DNA of 64,000 nucleotides, taken from positions 25,773-89,772 of the forward strand of contig CCNB01000005.1 in the NCBI GenBank assembly GCA_000824785.1. Direction: 5' to 3'. Positions 30,687 through 39,637 of this stretch are shown piece by piece. Position numbers and translations under genes: made by a program. Source of the stretch: Mesorhizobium plurifarium. Lineage in GTDB: Bacteria > Pseudomonadota > Alphaproteobacteria > Rhizobiales > Rhizobiaceae. Numbering within the stretch: position 1 is the stretch's first letter; each line of letters opens with the position of its first letter. The notes below the pieces were generated by a model, which saw only the letters and a list, made by a program, of their open reading frames with translations, did no database searches and was not told where the DNA came from.

Positions 30687-31646
30687 ATGTCTTCTTCATT
30701 AGTGGTGCTGGTCGCCCAGCGCATTGCGCTGGGCATCTTGTTGGTGCTTGCCGTTTCGGTCCTGATCTTCGCCGGCACGCAGATCCTGCCCGGCGACGTC
30801 GCGCAAGCCATCCTCGGACAATCGGCGACCCCGGAGTCGCTGGCCAATCTGCGCGAGCAGCTCGGGCTCAACCAGCCTGCCTATATCCGTTACTTCCACT
30901 GGCTGGGTGGCGTGCTGACCGGCGATCTCGGCACTGCGATGTCGAGCGGACAGGACATCGCGACATCGATCAAGGAACGGCTGTGGAACACGCTGTTCCT
31001 GGCCTTCTGGGCGGCCATCGTGGCGATCCCGCTGGCGATCACGCTTGGGCTGATAGCGGTGCGCTACCGCAATGGCTGGGTCGACAAGCTGATTTCCGGG
31101 CTGGCGCTCGCCTCGACCTCTTTCCCCGAGTTCTTCATCGGCTATCTGCTCGTTTTCTACTTCGCGGTCCAGCACCAGTGTTTCCCCGCCATCTCGACCG
31201 TCTATGACGGAATGTCTTTCGGAGAACGCTTGCAGGCGATCGCGCTGCCGGCGGCGGCACTGACACTGGTGGTGCTCGCCCACATGATGCGCATGACGCG
31301 CGCGGCAATCCTCAACGTCATGCAGTCGGCCTATGTCGAGACCGCGGAACTCAAGGGGCTGTCGGCCTCTGCCGTTATCCGCAAGCATGCTTTCCCGAAC
31401 GCGATCGCGCCGATCATCAATGTCGTCATGCTCAACCTTGCCTATCTGGTGGTCGGCGTCGTGGTGGTCGAGGTGATCTTCGTCTATCCGGGCATGGGGC
31501 AATATCTGGTCGACCACGTCACCAAGCGCGACGTGCCGGTCGTCCAGGCGGTCGGCCTGATCTTCGCCGCCGTCTATATCACCCTCAACATCGTCGCGGA
31601 CATTGCGGCGATCGTCGCCAATCCGCGACTCAGGCATCCGAAATAG
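30687..31646 (+). CDS. ABC transporter permease, DppB type
   Basis: 319 residues with six predicted membrane segments, starting MSSSLVVLVAQRIALG. The N-terminal LLVLAVSVLIFAGTQILPGD and AILGQ region and the C-terminal YVETAELKGLSASAVIRKHAF (EAA loop) are typical of DppB/OppB. It forms the inner-membrane channel with the next gene. It lies 15 bases after the binding-protein gene. Confidence 0.93.
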   Translation: MSSSLVVLVAQRIALGILLVLAVSVLIFAGTQILPGDVAQAILGQSATPESLANLREQLGLNQPAYIRYFHWLGGVLTGDLGTAMSSGQDIATSIKERLWNTLFLAFWAAIVAIPLAITLGLIAVRYRNGWVDKLISGLALASTSFPEFFIGYLLVFYFAVQHQCFPAISTVYDGMSFGERLQAIALPAAALTLVVLAHMMRMTRAAILNVMQSAYVETAELKGLSASAVIRKHAFPNAIAPIINVVMLNLAYLVVGVVVVEVIFVYPGMGQYLVDHVTKRDVPVVQAVGLIFAAVYITLNIVADIAAIVANPRLRHPK

Positions 31647-31658
31647 GGGGCGGCCGAT

Positions 31659-32483
31659 ATGCGCGCCATCAGACGCATCCCTCTACCATCGCTGACCGGC
31701 CTGGTGCTGACCGCGCTGTTCGTGCTGGCGGCAATCTTCGCGCCTTTGATCGCGCCGCACGGCAACGCCGAGATCGTCGGCGACGTGTGGGAGCCGATGT
31801 CGGCCGCGCACTGGCTGGGCACCGACAATCTCGGCCGCGATCTGTTGTCGCGCATGATCTACGGCGCCCGCATCACGCTGTTCATCGCGGTGCTGGCGAC
31901 GGCACTGTCCTTCTCGCTCGGCGCCATTCTCGGCTTTTCGGCGGCGGTATTCGGCGGCTGGTACGACACGATCCTGTCGCGGCTCGTCGACCTCCTCATG
32001 TCGATCCCGACGCTGATCATGGGCCTCGTCGTGCTTTCGGTGCTGCCGTCGAACCTGGTGACGCTGATCCTGGTCATGGGCATCCTCGACTCGACCCGCG
32101 TCTACCGCCTGTCGCGCGCGGTGGCGGTCGACATCAACGTCATGGACTATGTAGAGGCCGCGAAACTGCGCGGCGAAGGCAGCGGCTGGATCATCTTCCG
32201 CGAGATCCTGCCCAATGCGCTTTCGCCGCTGGTCTCGGAACTCGGCCTGCGCTTCATCTATGCGGTGCTCTTCCTGTCGACACTGTCCTTCCTCGGCCTC
32301 GGCGTGCAGCCGCCGGATGCCGACTGGGGCGGCATGGTGAAGGAGAATAAGGACGGCATCGTGTTCGGCATTCCGGCGGCGCTCATCCCGGCCGCGGCGA
32401 TCGCGGCACTAGCGATCTCGGTCAATCTCGTCGCCGACTGGGTGCTCAATCGCACGACCAGCCTGAAGGGAGGACGCGGCTGA
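31659..32483 (+). CDS. ABC transporter permease, DppC type
   Basis: 274 residues with several membrane segments. HWLGTDNLGRDLLSRMIYGAR is close to the DppC/OppC N-terminal signature and YVEAAKLRGEGSGWIIFREIL is the EAA loop that contacts the ATPase. It follows dppB-type gene by 12 bases and overlaps the ATPase start by one base. Confidence 0.94.
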   Translation: MRAIRRIPLPSLTGLVLTALFVLAAIFAPLIAPHGNAEIVGDVWEPMSAAHWLGTDNLGRDLLSRMIYGARITLFIAVLATALSFSLGAILGFSAAVFGGWYDTILSRLVDLLMSIPTLIMGLVVLSVLPSNLVTLILVMGILDSTRVYRLSRAVAVDINVMDYVEAAKLRGEGSGWIIFREILPNALSPLVSELGLRFIYAVLFLSTLSFLGLGVQPPDADWGGMVKENKDGIVFGIPAALIPAAAIAALAISVNLVADWVLNRTTSLKGGRG

Positions 32484-34138
32484 TGGTTGACGGCAAAGCA
32501 AAGTCCGGCCCTCTCCTTGACATCCGCAACCTGCGCATCGAAGCGACGGTCTATCCGCCGGGTGAAGCACCGAGGACCATCACGCTTGTCCACGACGTCT
32601 CGCTGACGCTGGAGAAGGGCAAGGTGCTTGGGCTGATCGGCGAGTCCGGCGCCGGCAAGTCTACGATCGGCCTGTCTTCGATGGGCTATGGCCGCGGCGG
32701 CGTACGCATCACCGGAGGCGAGGTCATCCTCAACGGCCGCGACATACTGAAAGGCGGCAAGGAAGGCCTGCGCAAACTGCGCGGCCGCGACGTCTGTTAT
32801 GTCGCCCAATCGGCGGCGGCGGCCTTCAATCCGGCGCACCGGCTAATGGACCAGGTGGTGGAGGCCACGCTCCTGCACGGCACCGCAACCCGGGCCGAGG
32901 CCGTTAAACGCGCCGTCGCCCTGTTCAAGAAGCTCAGCCTTCCCAATCCCGAAACGATCGGCCAGCGCTTCCCGCACCAGGTCTCCGGTGGCCAGTTGCA
33001 GCGCGTGATGACGGCCATGGCGCTGTGCTCGGAACCGGACCTGATCGTCTTCGACGAGCCGACGACGGCCCTCGACGTGACGACGCAGATCGACGTGCTG
33101 TCAGCGATCAAGGATGCCATCCGCGACACCCATGTGGCGGCCCTTTACATCACCCATGACCTGGCCGTCGTGGCACAGGTATCCGACGAGATCATGGTGC
33201 TGCGCCACGGCCGGCTGGTCGAATGGGGCGGCACCCGCCAGATCATCAAGGAGCCGCGCCAGGAATACACCAACGCCTTGGTCTCGGTGCGTGAGATCGA
33301 ACACCAGGAACAGCAGCCGGGCACCACACCGATGCTGTCGGTGAAGAACGTGACGGCCGCCTATGGCGGCGGCCACATCAAGGTGCTGAAGAACGTCTCG
33401 GTCGACATCTATCCGGGCCAGACGCTGGCCGTGGTCGGCGAGAGCGGTTCCGGCAAATCGACACTGGCGCGCACTATCACCGGCCTGTTGCCGCCCGAGC
33501 AGGGCAGCGTCGTCTTCGACGGCCGCACGCTTGCCAACAGGCTGGCCGACCGGCCGAAGGAGGATCTGCGCCAGCTGCAGATGATCTATCAGATGGCCGA
33601 CGTGGCGATGAACCCGCGCCAGACGGTGGGCACCATCATCGGCCGGCCGCTGGAGTTCTATTTCGGCATGAAGGGCCGCGAACGCGACAAGCGCGTCGCC
33701 GAACTGCTCGACGAAATCGAAATGGGCAAGGGTTTCATCGATCGCTATCCGGCCGAGCTTTCCGGCGGCCAGAAGCAGCGCGTCTGCATCGCCCGCTCGC
33801 TCGCCGCCAAGCCGAAGCTGATCATCTGCGACGAGGTGACCTCGGCGCTCGATCCGCTGGTCGCCCATGGCATCCTCAAGCTGTTGCTTAATTTGCAGCA
33901 GATCGAGAAGGTGGCCTATCTCTTCATCACCCACGACCTCGCGACGGTGAAGTCGATCGCCGACTCGATTGCGGTGATGTATCGCGGCGAGGTGGTGCGC
34001 TACGGCCCCAAGAGCAAGGTTCTGACGCCGCCCTTCGACGCCTATACGGACTTGCTCTTGTCCTCCGTGCCGGAAATGGAGATCGGCTGGCTGGAGAAGG
34101 CCATCAAGGGACGGCGCATGGAAAGCGCCGGAAACTGA
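32483..34138 (+). CDS. Fused double ABC ATPase, DppD-DppF type
   Basis: 551 residues holding two complete nucleotide-binding domains. First: Walker A GESGAGKSTIG, signature VSGGQLQRV, Walker B LIVFDEPTTALD. Second (from about residue 285): GESGSGKSTLA, LSGGQKQRV, LIICDEVTSALD. In most Dpp/Opp systems these are two proteins; fused forms are common in opine and peptide importers of Rhizobiales. It powers the permeases above. It is the last gene before a convergent terminator. Confidence 0.94.
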   Translation: MVDGKAKSGPLLDIRNLRIEATVYPPGEAPRTITLVHDVSLTLEKGKVLGLIGESGAGKSTIGLSSMGYGRGGVRITGGEVILNGRDILKGGKEGLRKLRGRDVCYVAQSAAAAFNPAHRLMDQVVEATLLHGTATRAEAVKRAVALFKKLSLPNPETIGQRFPHQVSGGQLQRVMTAMALCSEPDLIVFDEPTTALDVTTQIDVLSAIKDAIRDTHVAALYITHDLAVVAQVSDEIMVLRHGRLVEWGGTRQIIKEPRQEYTNALVSVREIEHQEQQPGTTPMLSVKNVTAAYGGGHIKVLKNVSVDIYPGQTLAVVGESGSGKSTLARTITGLLPPEQGSVVFDGRTLANRLADRPKEDLRQLQMIYQMADVAMNPRQTVGTIIGRPLEFYFGMKGRERDKRVAELLDEIEMGKGFIDRYPAELSGGQKQRVCIARSLAAKPKLIICDEVTSALDPLVAHGILKLLLNLQQIEKVAYLFITHDLATVKSIADSIAVMYRGEVVRYGPKSKVLTPPFDAYTDLLLSSVPEMEIGWLEKAIKGRRMESAGN

Positions 34139-34401
34139 GAACGACTGTTCCAGCCTGTTGAACCGCAGAGACAAATCGCTCACGCTCTGGGCGATGGCTG
34201 TCGATCTGGCAGAGTATCTACACCGGAAGTGGTGGAGCCTCCCGAGGCCGAAGGGGTGATGTCAGTGAATTTGGGTGTTCCAGTCGGCACCCGGACTAGC
34301 AATACTGACCAAAGTGCCCCTGCTTCGCCTTGCACGCGCCAGCTACTGGACGGTCGGCGCGGTCCATGAGCTGGGATGAGATCTGCGCGGCTGCCCTGAG
34401 G

Positions 34402-34419
34402 AACTGACTGTCGTCAGTT
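34402..34419. terminator. Hairpin between convergent genes
   Basis: Perfect 7-base stem AACTGAC / GTCAGTT with loop TGTC, in the gap between the ABC ATPase gene (+) and the oxidoreductase gene (-). Only short T runs follow on either strand, so it is a weak bidirectional terminator candidate. Confidence 0.45.
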
Positions 34420-34421
34420 TA

Positions 34422-35717
34422 CTACGCAGCCTTGATAATTTCGTAGTCACCGTCAGTGAACCTGGAGGACTTGAATTTGCTCAAATCGAGAGACGGCGCA
34501 CCATCGACGATCCACTTGCTCATCTGTCTACCTACGACAGGACCCAGGGCAAAACCGTGACCGCTAAACCCGCACAAAGCGTATACGTTGTCGTAGCCGT
34601 GAAGACGGTCGATGATGGGAATGAGGTCCGGTGTGGTGTCGATCCGTCCGGCCCAGCTGTCCGCCAAAGTCAAGTCGCTGATGTGGGGGAACAGGACACG
34701 AAACTCGGCCAGGTTCTGTTTCACCCTGGCGATGTTCGTGGCAGGCTCCGAGAGCGGACTGTGCTTGCCTTTTCCCGGCAGCAGATCGGTCAAGCTTCGG
34801 ATAGTGTCACGGCCGAACCCGATGCGTAGCAAGCCTTTGTTCTGCTTTAGAGCGGGCAGGAAATACCGAAGGTTTGTGAAGGCCTGAAGCGTCAGGTCGT
34901 AGTCAGTTCCGGCATTCCGATAGCCGTTTCCAATGATGAAGGACCCATCGGGCCTGGGTCGGTAGGCCGTAGTCGGCGCCCACATGGCAATTTGAGTGAA
35001 AGGGGTGGTGGCCGTCGTGAGGCCCACCGATGATCGGATGTTCTGCACCGGGAGGTTGTAGCTGAGTTTCGCAAGAAGCCTCTTAGACCCGATACCACTG
35101 GCGACGACTATCTTGGCGCATTGATAAGTGTTCCAAAGCGTGCGGACGCCTGTCACGCGACCGTTGGTTCTCGTAAAGTCAATAACGGCCTCGTCGTTGA
35201 AGAACTCGGCACCAGCCGCCTTCGCCGCTCGGGCTAGCGTGTGCGTCGACAACTTGGGATCGCCGTGTCCGTCGTCTCGCGTGAAGAGCGCGCACCGCCA
35301 GCTTCCAGCGAGCTCGGGAAGCTTTTCCTTGAGCGCTTTCGCATGAAGTATTTCCGACGTCAGCCGATGCGTCTGCGCATCACGATAGCTGGTTTCCACG
35401 ACCTCTTCGTCTTCGGGGGTTTCAGCAGGCATGAGGATACCTGCCTTCACGCGCTGGGTGGATTCGAATCCGAATTCATCGGTGATCTCGTCCCAAAGGA
35501 CCGAAGCCTCGGCTGCCAAAGGGATTTCAGCCGGGTGGCGGCCTTGCTTCCGAATGAAACCCCACGCGCGGCTTGACTGCTCCCCGGCGACCGGGCCGCG
35601 ATCGAAAACCGCAACGCGCACGCCTTGGCGGGCCAGGTAATAGGCGGTCGAACACCCAGCGATGCCCGCCCCGATTATGCCGACGTCGTAAGTCTTGGAA
35701 GCGGCGGTTTTCGCCAT
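34422..35717 (-). CDS. FAD-dependent oxidoreductase, DadA/glycine-oxidase type
   Basis: 431 residues. The dinucleotide-binding motif is VGIIGAGIAGCSTAYYLARQG; RAWGFIRKQGRHPAEIPLA and the C-terminal DRLHGYDNVYALCGFSGHGFALGPVVGR complete a DAO fold. Members oxidise D-amino acids, N-methyl amino acids or opines. It is convergent with the peptide/opine transporter and lies 120 bases downstream of a dipeptidase gene on the same strand, which suggests that imported conjugates are split or oxidised here. Confidence 0.9.
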   Translation of the reverse strand: MAKTAASKTYDVGIIGAGIAGCSTAYYLARQGVRVAVFDRGPVAGEQSSRAWGFIRKQGRHPAEIPLAAEASVLWDEITDEFGFESTQRVKAGILMPAETPEDEEVVETSYRDAQTHRLTSEILHAKALKEKLPELAGSWRCALFTRDDGHGDPKLSTHTLARAAKAAGAEFFNDEAVIDFTRTNGRVTGVRTLWNTYQCAKIVVASGIGSKRLLAKLSYNLPVQNIRSSVGLTTATTPFTQIAMWAPTTAYRPRPDGSFIIGNGYRNAGTDYDLTLQAFTNLRYFLPALKQNKGLLRIGFGRDTIRSLTDLLPGKGKHSPLSEPATNIARVKQNLAEFRVLFPHISDLTLADSWAGRIDTTPDLIPIIDRLHGYDNVYALCGFSGHGFALGPVVGRQMSKWIVDGAPSLDLSKFKSSRFTDGDYEIIKAA

Positions 35718-35837
35718 GAACGCGTGGTCCTCAGTAGCGCTGTCTACTGCGCAGGCTTGCCAGAATCGGGCAGCGCCTCTTTCGATTACCGGCAGAGCGC
35801 TCTGTTTGAGCTACTGTCGGCTGTCGGCTCTAAATGC

Positions 35838-36839
35838 TTATTCCCAGTTCGCGGCTGCGACGCGCATGAAGTTGCCGCCGAGAATTCCGCTGATGTCCTT
35901 ATTGCTGTAGCCCCTCGCCGACAGGGCGGCGGTGATCTGGGGAAACATCTCGATATCGACGAAACCGAGGTTTGCTCCGGCCGGGTAATGTTCCGGAGGC
36001 CAGTAATCGGTGGCATTGGCGAAGCGCGTCGAAAGCGCATTCGTGATCTCCGCAAAATCGGTTCCGATGCCCACGTGCTGCGGGCCGACCAATTCACAGT
36101 AATGATCGATGTTCCTCACGAGGAGTTCAATATCGGAGGTGTTATCACCTGCTTTCGTAAGGAAGATCCGAATTCCGGTAACGCCGATCACGCCCCCGGT
36201 GTGCGCACATGCAACAGCCTGCTCGTTCCAGATGTTGCGAGGGTGGTCGTGGAGAGCGCGGCTGTTCGAATGGCTGATGATGATTGGCTTCGACGAGGTT
36301 TCCGCCATGTCGATCGACATCCTGGGGCTGCAGTGGGTCCCATCAACGAGCAAGCCGACGCGATTCATCTCCCTGACGACTTCCCGGCCGAACGGGGTGA
36401 TCCCGGTATTGGCGCCATGACAGCCGCCGCCTCCAGCATTGTCCTTGTTATAGACGAACGAGATCTGGCGAACGCCCAAGCGATGGTAGGTCTCGACGAG
36501 CTCGATCTTGCCGTCGAGTGCCGATACGCCCTCGATGTCCATGGATACCGCCAGTTTTCCTTCCCGCTTGGCCGCGAGCACGTCTGCGACGCTGGAGACC
36601 AGGATGTACTTGTCCTTGTTGTCGCTCAGGAACTTGCGGTAGCCGGCTATGACCGAGAATGTATCATGCCAAGGCAATACGTCGTAACCGACGTTGGTGC
36701 TGACGAACGTGAACCCGGCCTTCCGGATCCGCTCGAGCGAATTGACGTCGATCGGGACCTGAGGGTCCATTCCGCAATGGGCATCCCAGACGATGCTCTT
36801 CTGGAATAGTTCGTCAACGTTGAACTGGGTCACGTCCAT
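35838..36839 (-). CDS. M19 (renal dipeptidase) family protein, copy 1
   Basis: 333 residues from ATG 36839, with AAGGCG upstream. The fold markers are VSMDIEGVSALDG (metal-ligand Glu), FVYNKDN, VDGTHCSPRMS (His) and IISHSNSRALHDHPRN (His). The first metal motif, normally HxD, reads WDAHCGMD, so the usual Asp is Gly. Family enzymes hydrolyse dipeptides with two zinc ions; the changed ligand may alter metal use or substrate. The paralogue at 46057-47028 shares the change. It is upstream of the DadA-like gene on the same strand. Confidence 0.88.
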   Translation of the reverse strand: MDVTQFNVDELFQKSIVWDAHCGMDPQVPIDVNSLERIRKAGFTFVSTNVGYDVLPWHDTFSVIAGYRKFLSDNKDKYILVSSVADVLAAKREGKLAVSMDIEGVSALDGKIELVETYHRLGVRQISFVYNKDNAGGGGCHGANTGITPFGREVVREMNRVGLLVDGTHCSPRMSIDMAETSSKPIIISHSNSRALHDHPRNIWNEQAVACAHTGGVIGVTGIRIFLTKAGDNTSDIELLVRNIDHYCELVGPQHVGIGTDFAEITNALSTRFANATDYWPPEHYPAGANLGFVDIEMFPQITAALSARGYSNKDISGILGGNFMRVAAANWE

Positions 36840-37321
36840 AGTAATCACGCCTTTGAAATTAGGATGACAGCACCATTCGCGGAGGCGGCTCGCCTGTCCA
36901 ACAGCAAATTGATATAGCGCGATGAGAAAGTGAGATCGGTGAGCCCCTGAGCAGGATTCGTCGGAGTTTCTTCCGCAGTCTTTCTGCTGAATGAAGACCA
37001 CTAGCTCACTTTTTTCGATCCGTACGATCCAGCGGGCGGTGACGCTTCTGGCAATGCCGGAATCGTCGTGCTAACGAGCCTCTGCCCGTCGCGAAACCGG
37101 GGGCGGATTGCGCAGATTCCAAAATATTAGGTTGGTGTTAGCGATCTGTTGGAAAAATCGACAGGTCGGCACGAGCTACCTCTCAGTCGGAAACTCTGTC
37201 CGCATACGAGGCTCTATTCGATATCGTTTCGGTGTCCTGGAAACCATATTCGATCGTCACCGGTGAACATAGATATCGCGCGGAACAACACGTTCCGGGA
37301 TCAGGGACACCGATCAATTGC
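36840..37321. other. Intergenic stretch upstream of dipeptidase copy 1
   Basis: About 480 bases with no supported gene. An A/T-rich segment around 37125-37150 could be promoter DNA but no clear -35/-10 pair facing the dipeptidase gene is seen. It ends at the second copy of the 75-bp repeat. Confidence 0.4.
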
Positions 37322-37391
37322 TAGCCCGCTTGATGCATGCGATGAGCTTTCGCTGGCCGAGGCGGCTCTGGTCACCATTGCGGCACGTTTT
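37322..37391 (+). repeat. 75-bp dispersed repeat, copy 2
   Basis: TAGCCCGCTTGATGCATG to CGGCACGTTT, matching 22483-22557 in the same orientation. The match resumes at 37432-37493 (gcgggttttgcgggttgcgg and ggcgtctgcgcccc), which is the uninterrupted version of the site where the IS66-like element sits at 22.6 kb. Confidence 0.72.
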
Positions 37392-37493
37392 CAGAACCTC
37401 GTCAGGCGCCTTTGGGTTGATCCGTGGTGATGGCAGGCGGGTTTTGCGGGTTGCGGTGAGCGGGTCCGTTTCGGGGCGTCTGCGCCCCATCGT

Positions 37494-38412
37494 TTATGTC
37501 GCGAATTGCGGGATGCGACTACCGCATAAGCCAATAGGCGCCGGCGTGCAGGAACAGCCGGGTTTAGCGGTCGCTCTTGCGCAGTATGTGCGGTCGGCAG
37601 CGAGATGCGCCGACCTCGACCCGATGATGTGCTCGACGCGGCTCCAACTGGGCGCCATCCAGGAACTCCGCGACATACTTGGGTCGCCGCACGCCGAAGA
37701 TGAAGTCCACATCGTTGGCGCGGCACCAGCCGACGACCTGTGGACTGGAATAGTGGCTGTCGGCCCGGTCAGGATCCGGGTGTTCGGCCAGTTGTTCCGG
37801 ATCGCCCGCACCAGGCGTCGCAGGTGGGGGCTGATTTCTGCCCCACTCGGCCGCCTCGCCGCGACGAAGGTCATCGCCATCGAGCATCACTCAGCTGGAA
37901 GTCATACTATTGATGGGCGTTGAACAGACGAAGCTGATGGCCGCTGTGCACGGCATCGAAGGCGTCTCAATGTCGAGCACGATCCGCTTCGGAATCTGCC
38001 GGACGGAGGCGCAGTAAAGATCGACCATCGCCCGGCCTATCGTGACCAGTTCCCGCACGCCGGACGGGTTCTCCAGCCGGCACATTGTCGATTGCCACGC
38101 CAGAGCCCGAGCCGAAGGGTGCATCCTGGGCCATCTTGGAGATCGGATCGGAGCGCAGCCGGTTGGCATCATTGCTGTCCTCATAACCGGCCGATGCGCA
38201 AGCCGATCATATCCCAGGATGCGGACGACCTGGTCCGGGCAGCGCGGATCATCGATGCAGCGTGCCAGATGCTCCGCCACCTGCAGCCGCTTCTCCACCT
38301 CGGCCAAAGCCAGAACGCCACTGTTGGACGACAGCATGCCGCCGTCGAAACGGGCGATGACGGACTTGCCTGCGACAGATGACAAGCCGCTCAGCGGCAT
38401 AGGATCGTTCAT
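37494..38412 (-). pseudogene. IS1380-family transposase remnant 1
   Basis: Minus-strand frames give, in order, FDGGMLSSNSGVLALAEVE, then HLARCIDDPRCPDQVVRIL, CRLENPSGVRELVTIGRAM, DLYCASVRQIPKRIVLDIE, and after shifts HLRRLVRAIRNNWPNTRI. These are the N-terminal and central parts of IS1380 (DDE) transposases. Several frameshifts break it and the C-terminal third is absent, so it is dead. A second remnant lies at 47940-48390. Confidence 0.82.
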
Positions 38413-38542
38413 GGCGGGTGTGGTCTCCGGAAATGATTAGGATTGGCGTAAGCAACCAAATTCTACAGCGTTTCACGGCTGCACCACATCCGCCCACGCC
38501 ATGAATTATCCGGGCTAGCGGTTGAGCGAATGCACGCGTCGA

Positions 38543-39481
38543 TCATCCTCCAGCATCGCTTCGGGAGACAATATCGATGAAGTTTCGTAAGGCGGGTGCC
38601 GTATTGTCCTTCCGCCAAGCCGCGTAAAGGTGGAACGGCTCCGGGTTTTCCCGAATAGCTACAGTGGCGACTCGGTTTGAGTAAGTGGCAGCCACCGAGC
38701 TTGCGATCAAGACGACCCCAATGTTTTCTTCGACGAGAGCGAACGCGCTCTCGTTGTCCTGCATCATAATGGATGGCCGCGGGAGAAAACCAGCCTGGCG
38801 GCAGATGTTGTTGATACGACGGGTGTAAATCTGCCAAGGCTCTGTCGACCACAGCAAAATATGTTCGTCTTTCAGTTCAGAGGCCGAGATCGACTCCCGC
38901 TGCGCCAATCTATGGGTCTTAGCGACCGCGAGAGCCACGTGATCTTCGAAAAGGTGTATGGCTTCCAGTTCATCGTCCAAGACAGGGCCTACAACGAACC
39001 CGATGTCAACCTCGCCGCGGCTGATCGTCCCCGCAGTATTTTCAGGAATCATTTCCGATGTCGCCTGGCTTATCAGGCGCAGATCCACATTCGGATACTG
39101 CCTGTGGAACTTGGCCAGTACCTTTGGCAAAAAAGTGCGGATCGAGATTTCGTTATAGCCGATCTTCAACTGCCCCACCTCACCACGAATCGCGGAAAGC
39201 GCCTTGATCGAGATTTCATCCAGGCCACCGACAATCGTCCGGGCGTATTGAAGCAGATTTTTTCCGACAGAATTCGGCTTCACACCTCGCGCGCTGCGAT
39301 CGAAGACCGGGACGCCCAACTCGGCCTCCAGTGTCTGGATAGTACGGCTGACGGCTGACTGTGAAGTGTTCAAGCGTTCGGCAGCGCGCCGGAATCCTCC
39401 TTCGTCATATACCGCCAGCAATGCGCGGAGCTGCTGCAGACTGATCCGCGGTGATCTTACCAAGGCATCACCCCATACCAC
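38543..39481 (-). CDS. LysR family transcriptional regulator
   Basis: 312 residues, start GTG 39481. The N-terminal winged helix is clear: LQQLRALLAVYDEGGFRRAA, then ERLNTSQSAVSRTIQTLE; the effector-binding domain follows (LKIGYNEISIRTFLPKVLAKF). It is divergent from an aldehyde dehydrogenase gene with 156 bases between starts, the usual arrangement for LysR control of the neighbour. An inverted repeat in that gap is listed separately. Confidence 0.92.
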   Translation of the reverse strand: MVWGDALVRSPRISLQQLRALLAVYDEGGFRRAAERLNTSQSAVSRTIQTLEAELGVPVFDRSARGVKPNSVGKNLLQYARTIVGGLDEISIKALSAIRGEVGQLKIGYNEISIRTFLPKVLAKFHRQYPNVDLRLISQATSEMIPENTAGTISRGEVDIGFVVGPVLDDELEAIHLFEDHVALAVAKTHRLAQRESISASELKDEHILLWSTEPWQIYTRRINNICRQAGFLPRPSIMMQDNESAFALVEENIGVVLIASSVAATYSNRVATVAIRENPEPFHLYAAWRKDNTAPALRNFIDIVSRSDAGG

Positions 39482-39487
39482 TTCTGT

Positions 39488-39531
39488 GTTAGACAGGTAT
39501 CGTTTATCACGGCATGGTGGCTCCGTCTAAC
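39488..39531. promoter_or_regulatory. Inverted repeat in the LysR/aldehyde dehydrogenase gap
   Basis: GTTAGAC (39488-39494) and GTCTAAC (39525-39531), seven of seven bases, with a 30-base spacer. It is beside the regulator start and about 110 bases before the aldehyde dehydrogenase start. A possible operator; the arms are farther apart than in a single T-N11-A LysR box. Confidence 0.35.
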
Positions 39532-39637
39532 GCACCCAACCTGCCGCACGAAAACTTTGGGAAGGCAATCCCAAAGCGTTCCGACCACCAACCCTGTCCT
39601 GATCTCTTGACGAGACGCCGGTGATATAGGCGACACG

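Noticed and set aside
34411..34440. TCGTCAGTTT resembling a tts box
   Set aside because: Only the first ten bases match; the centre and CCCCCTA end are absent, and no effector ORF follows.
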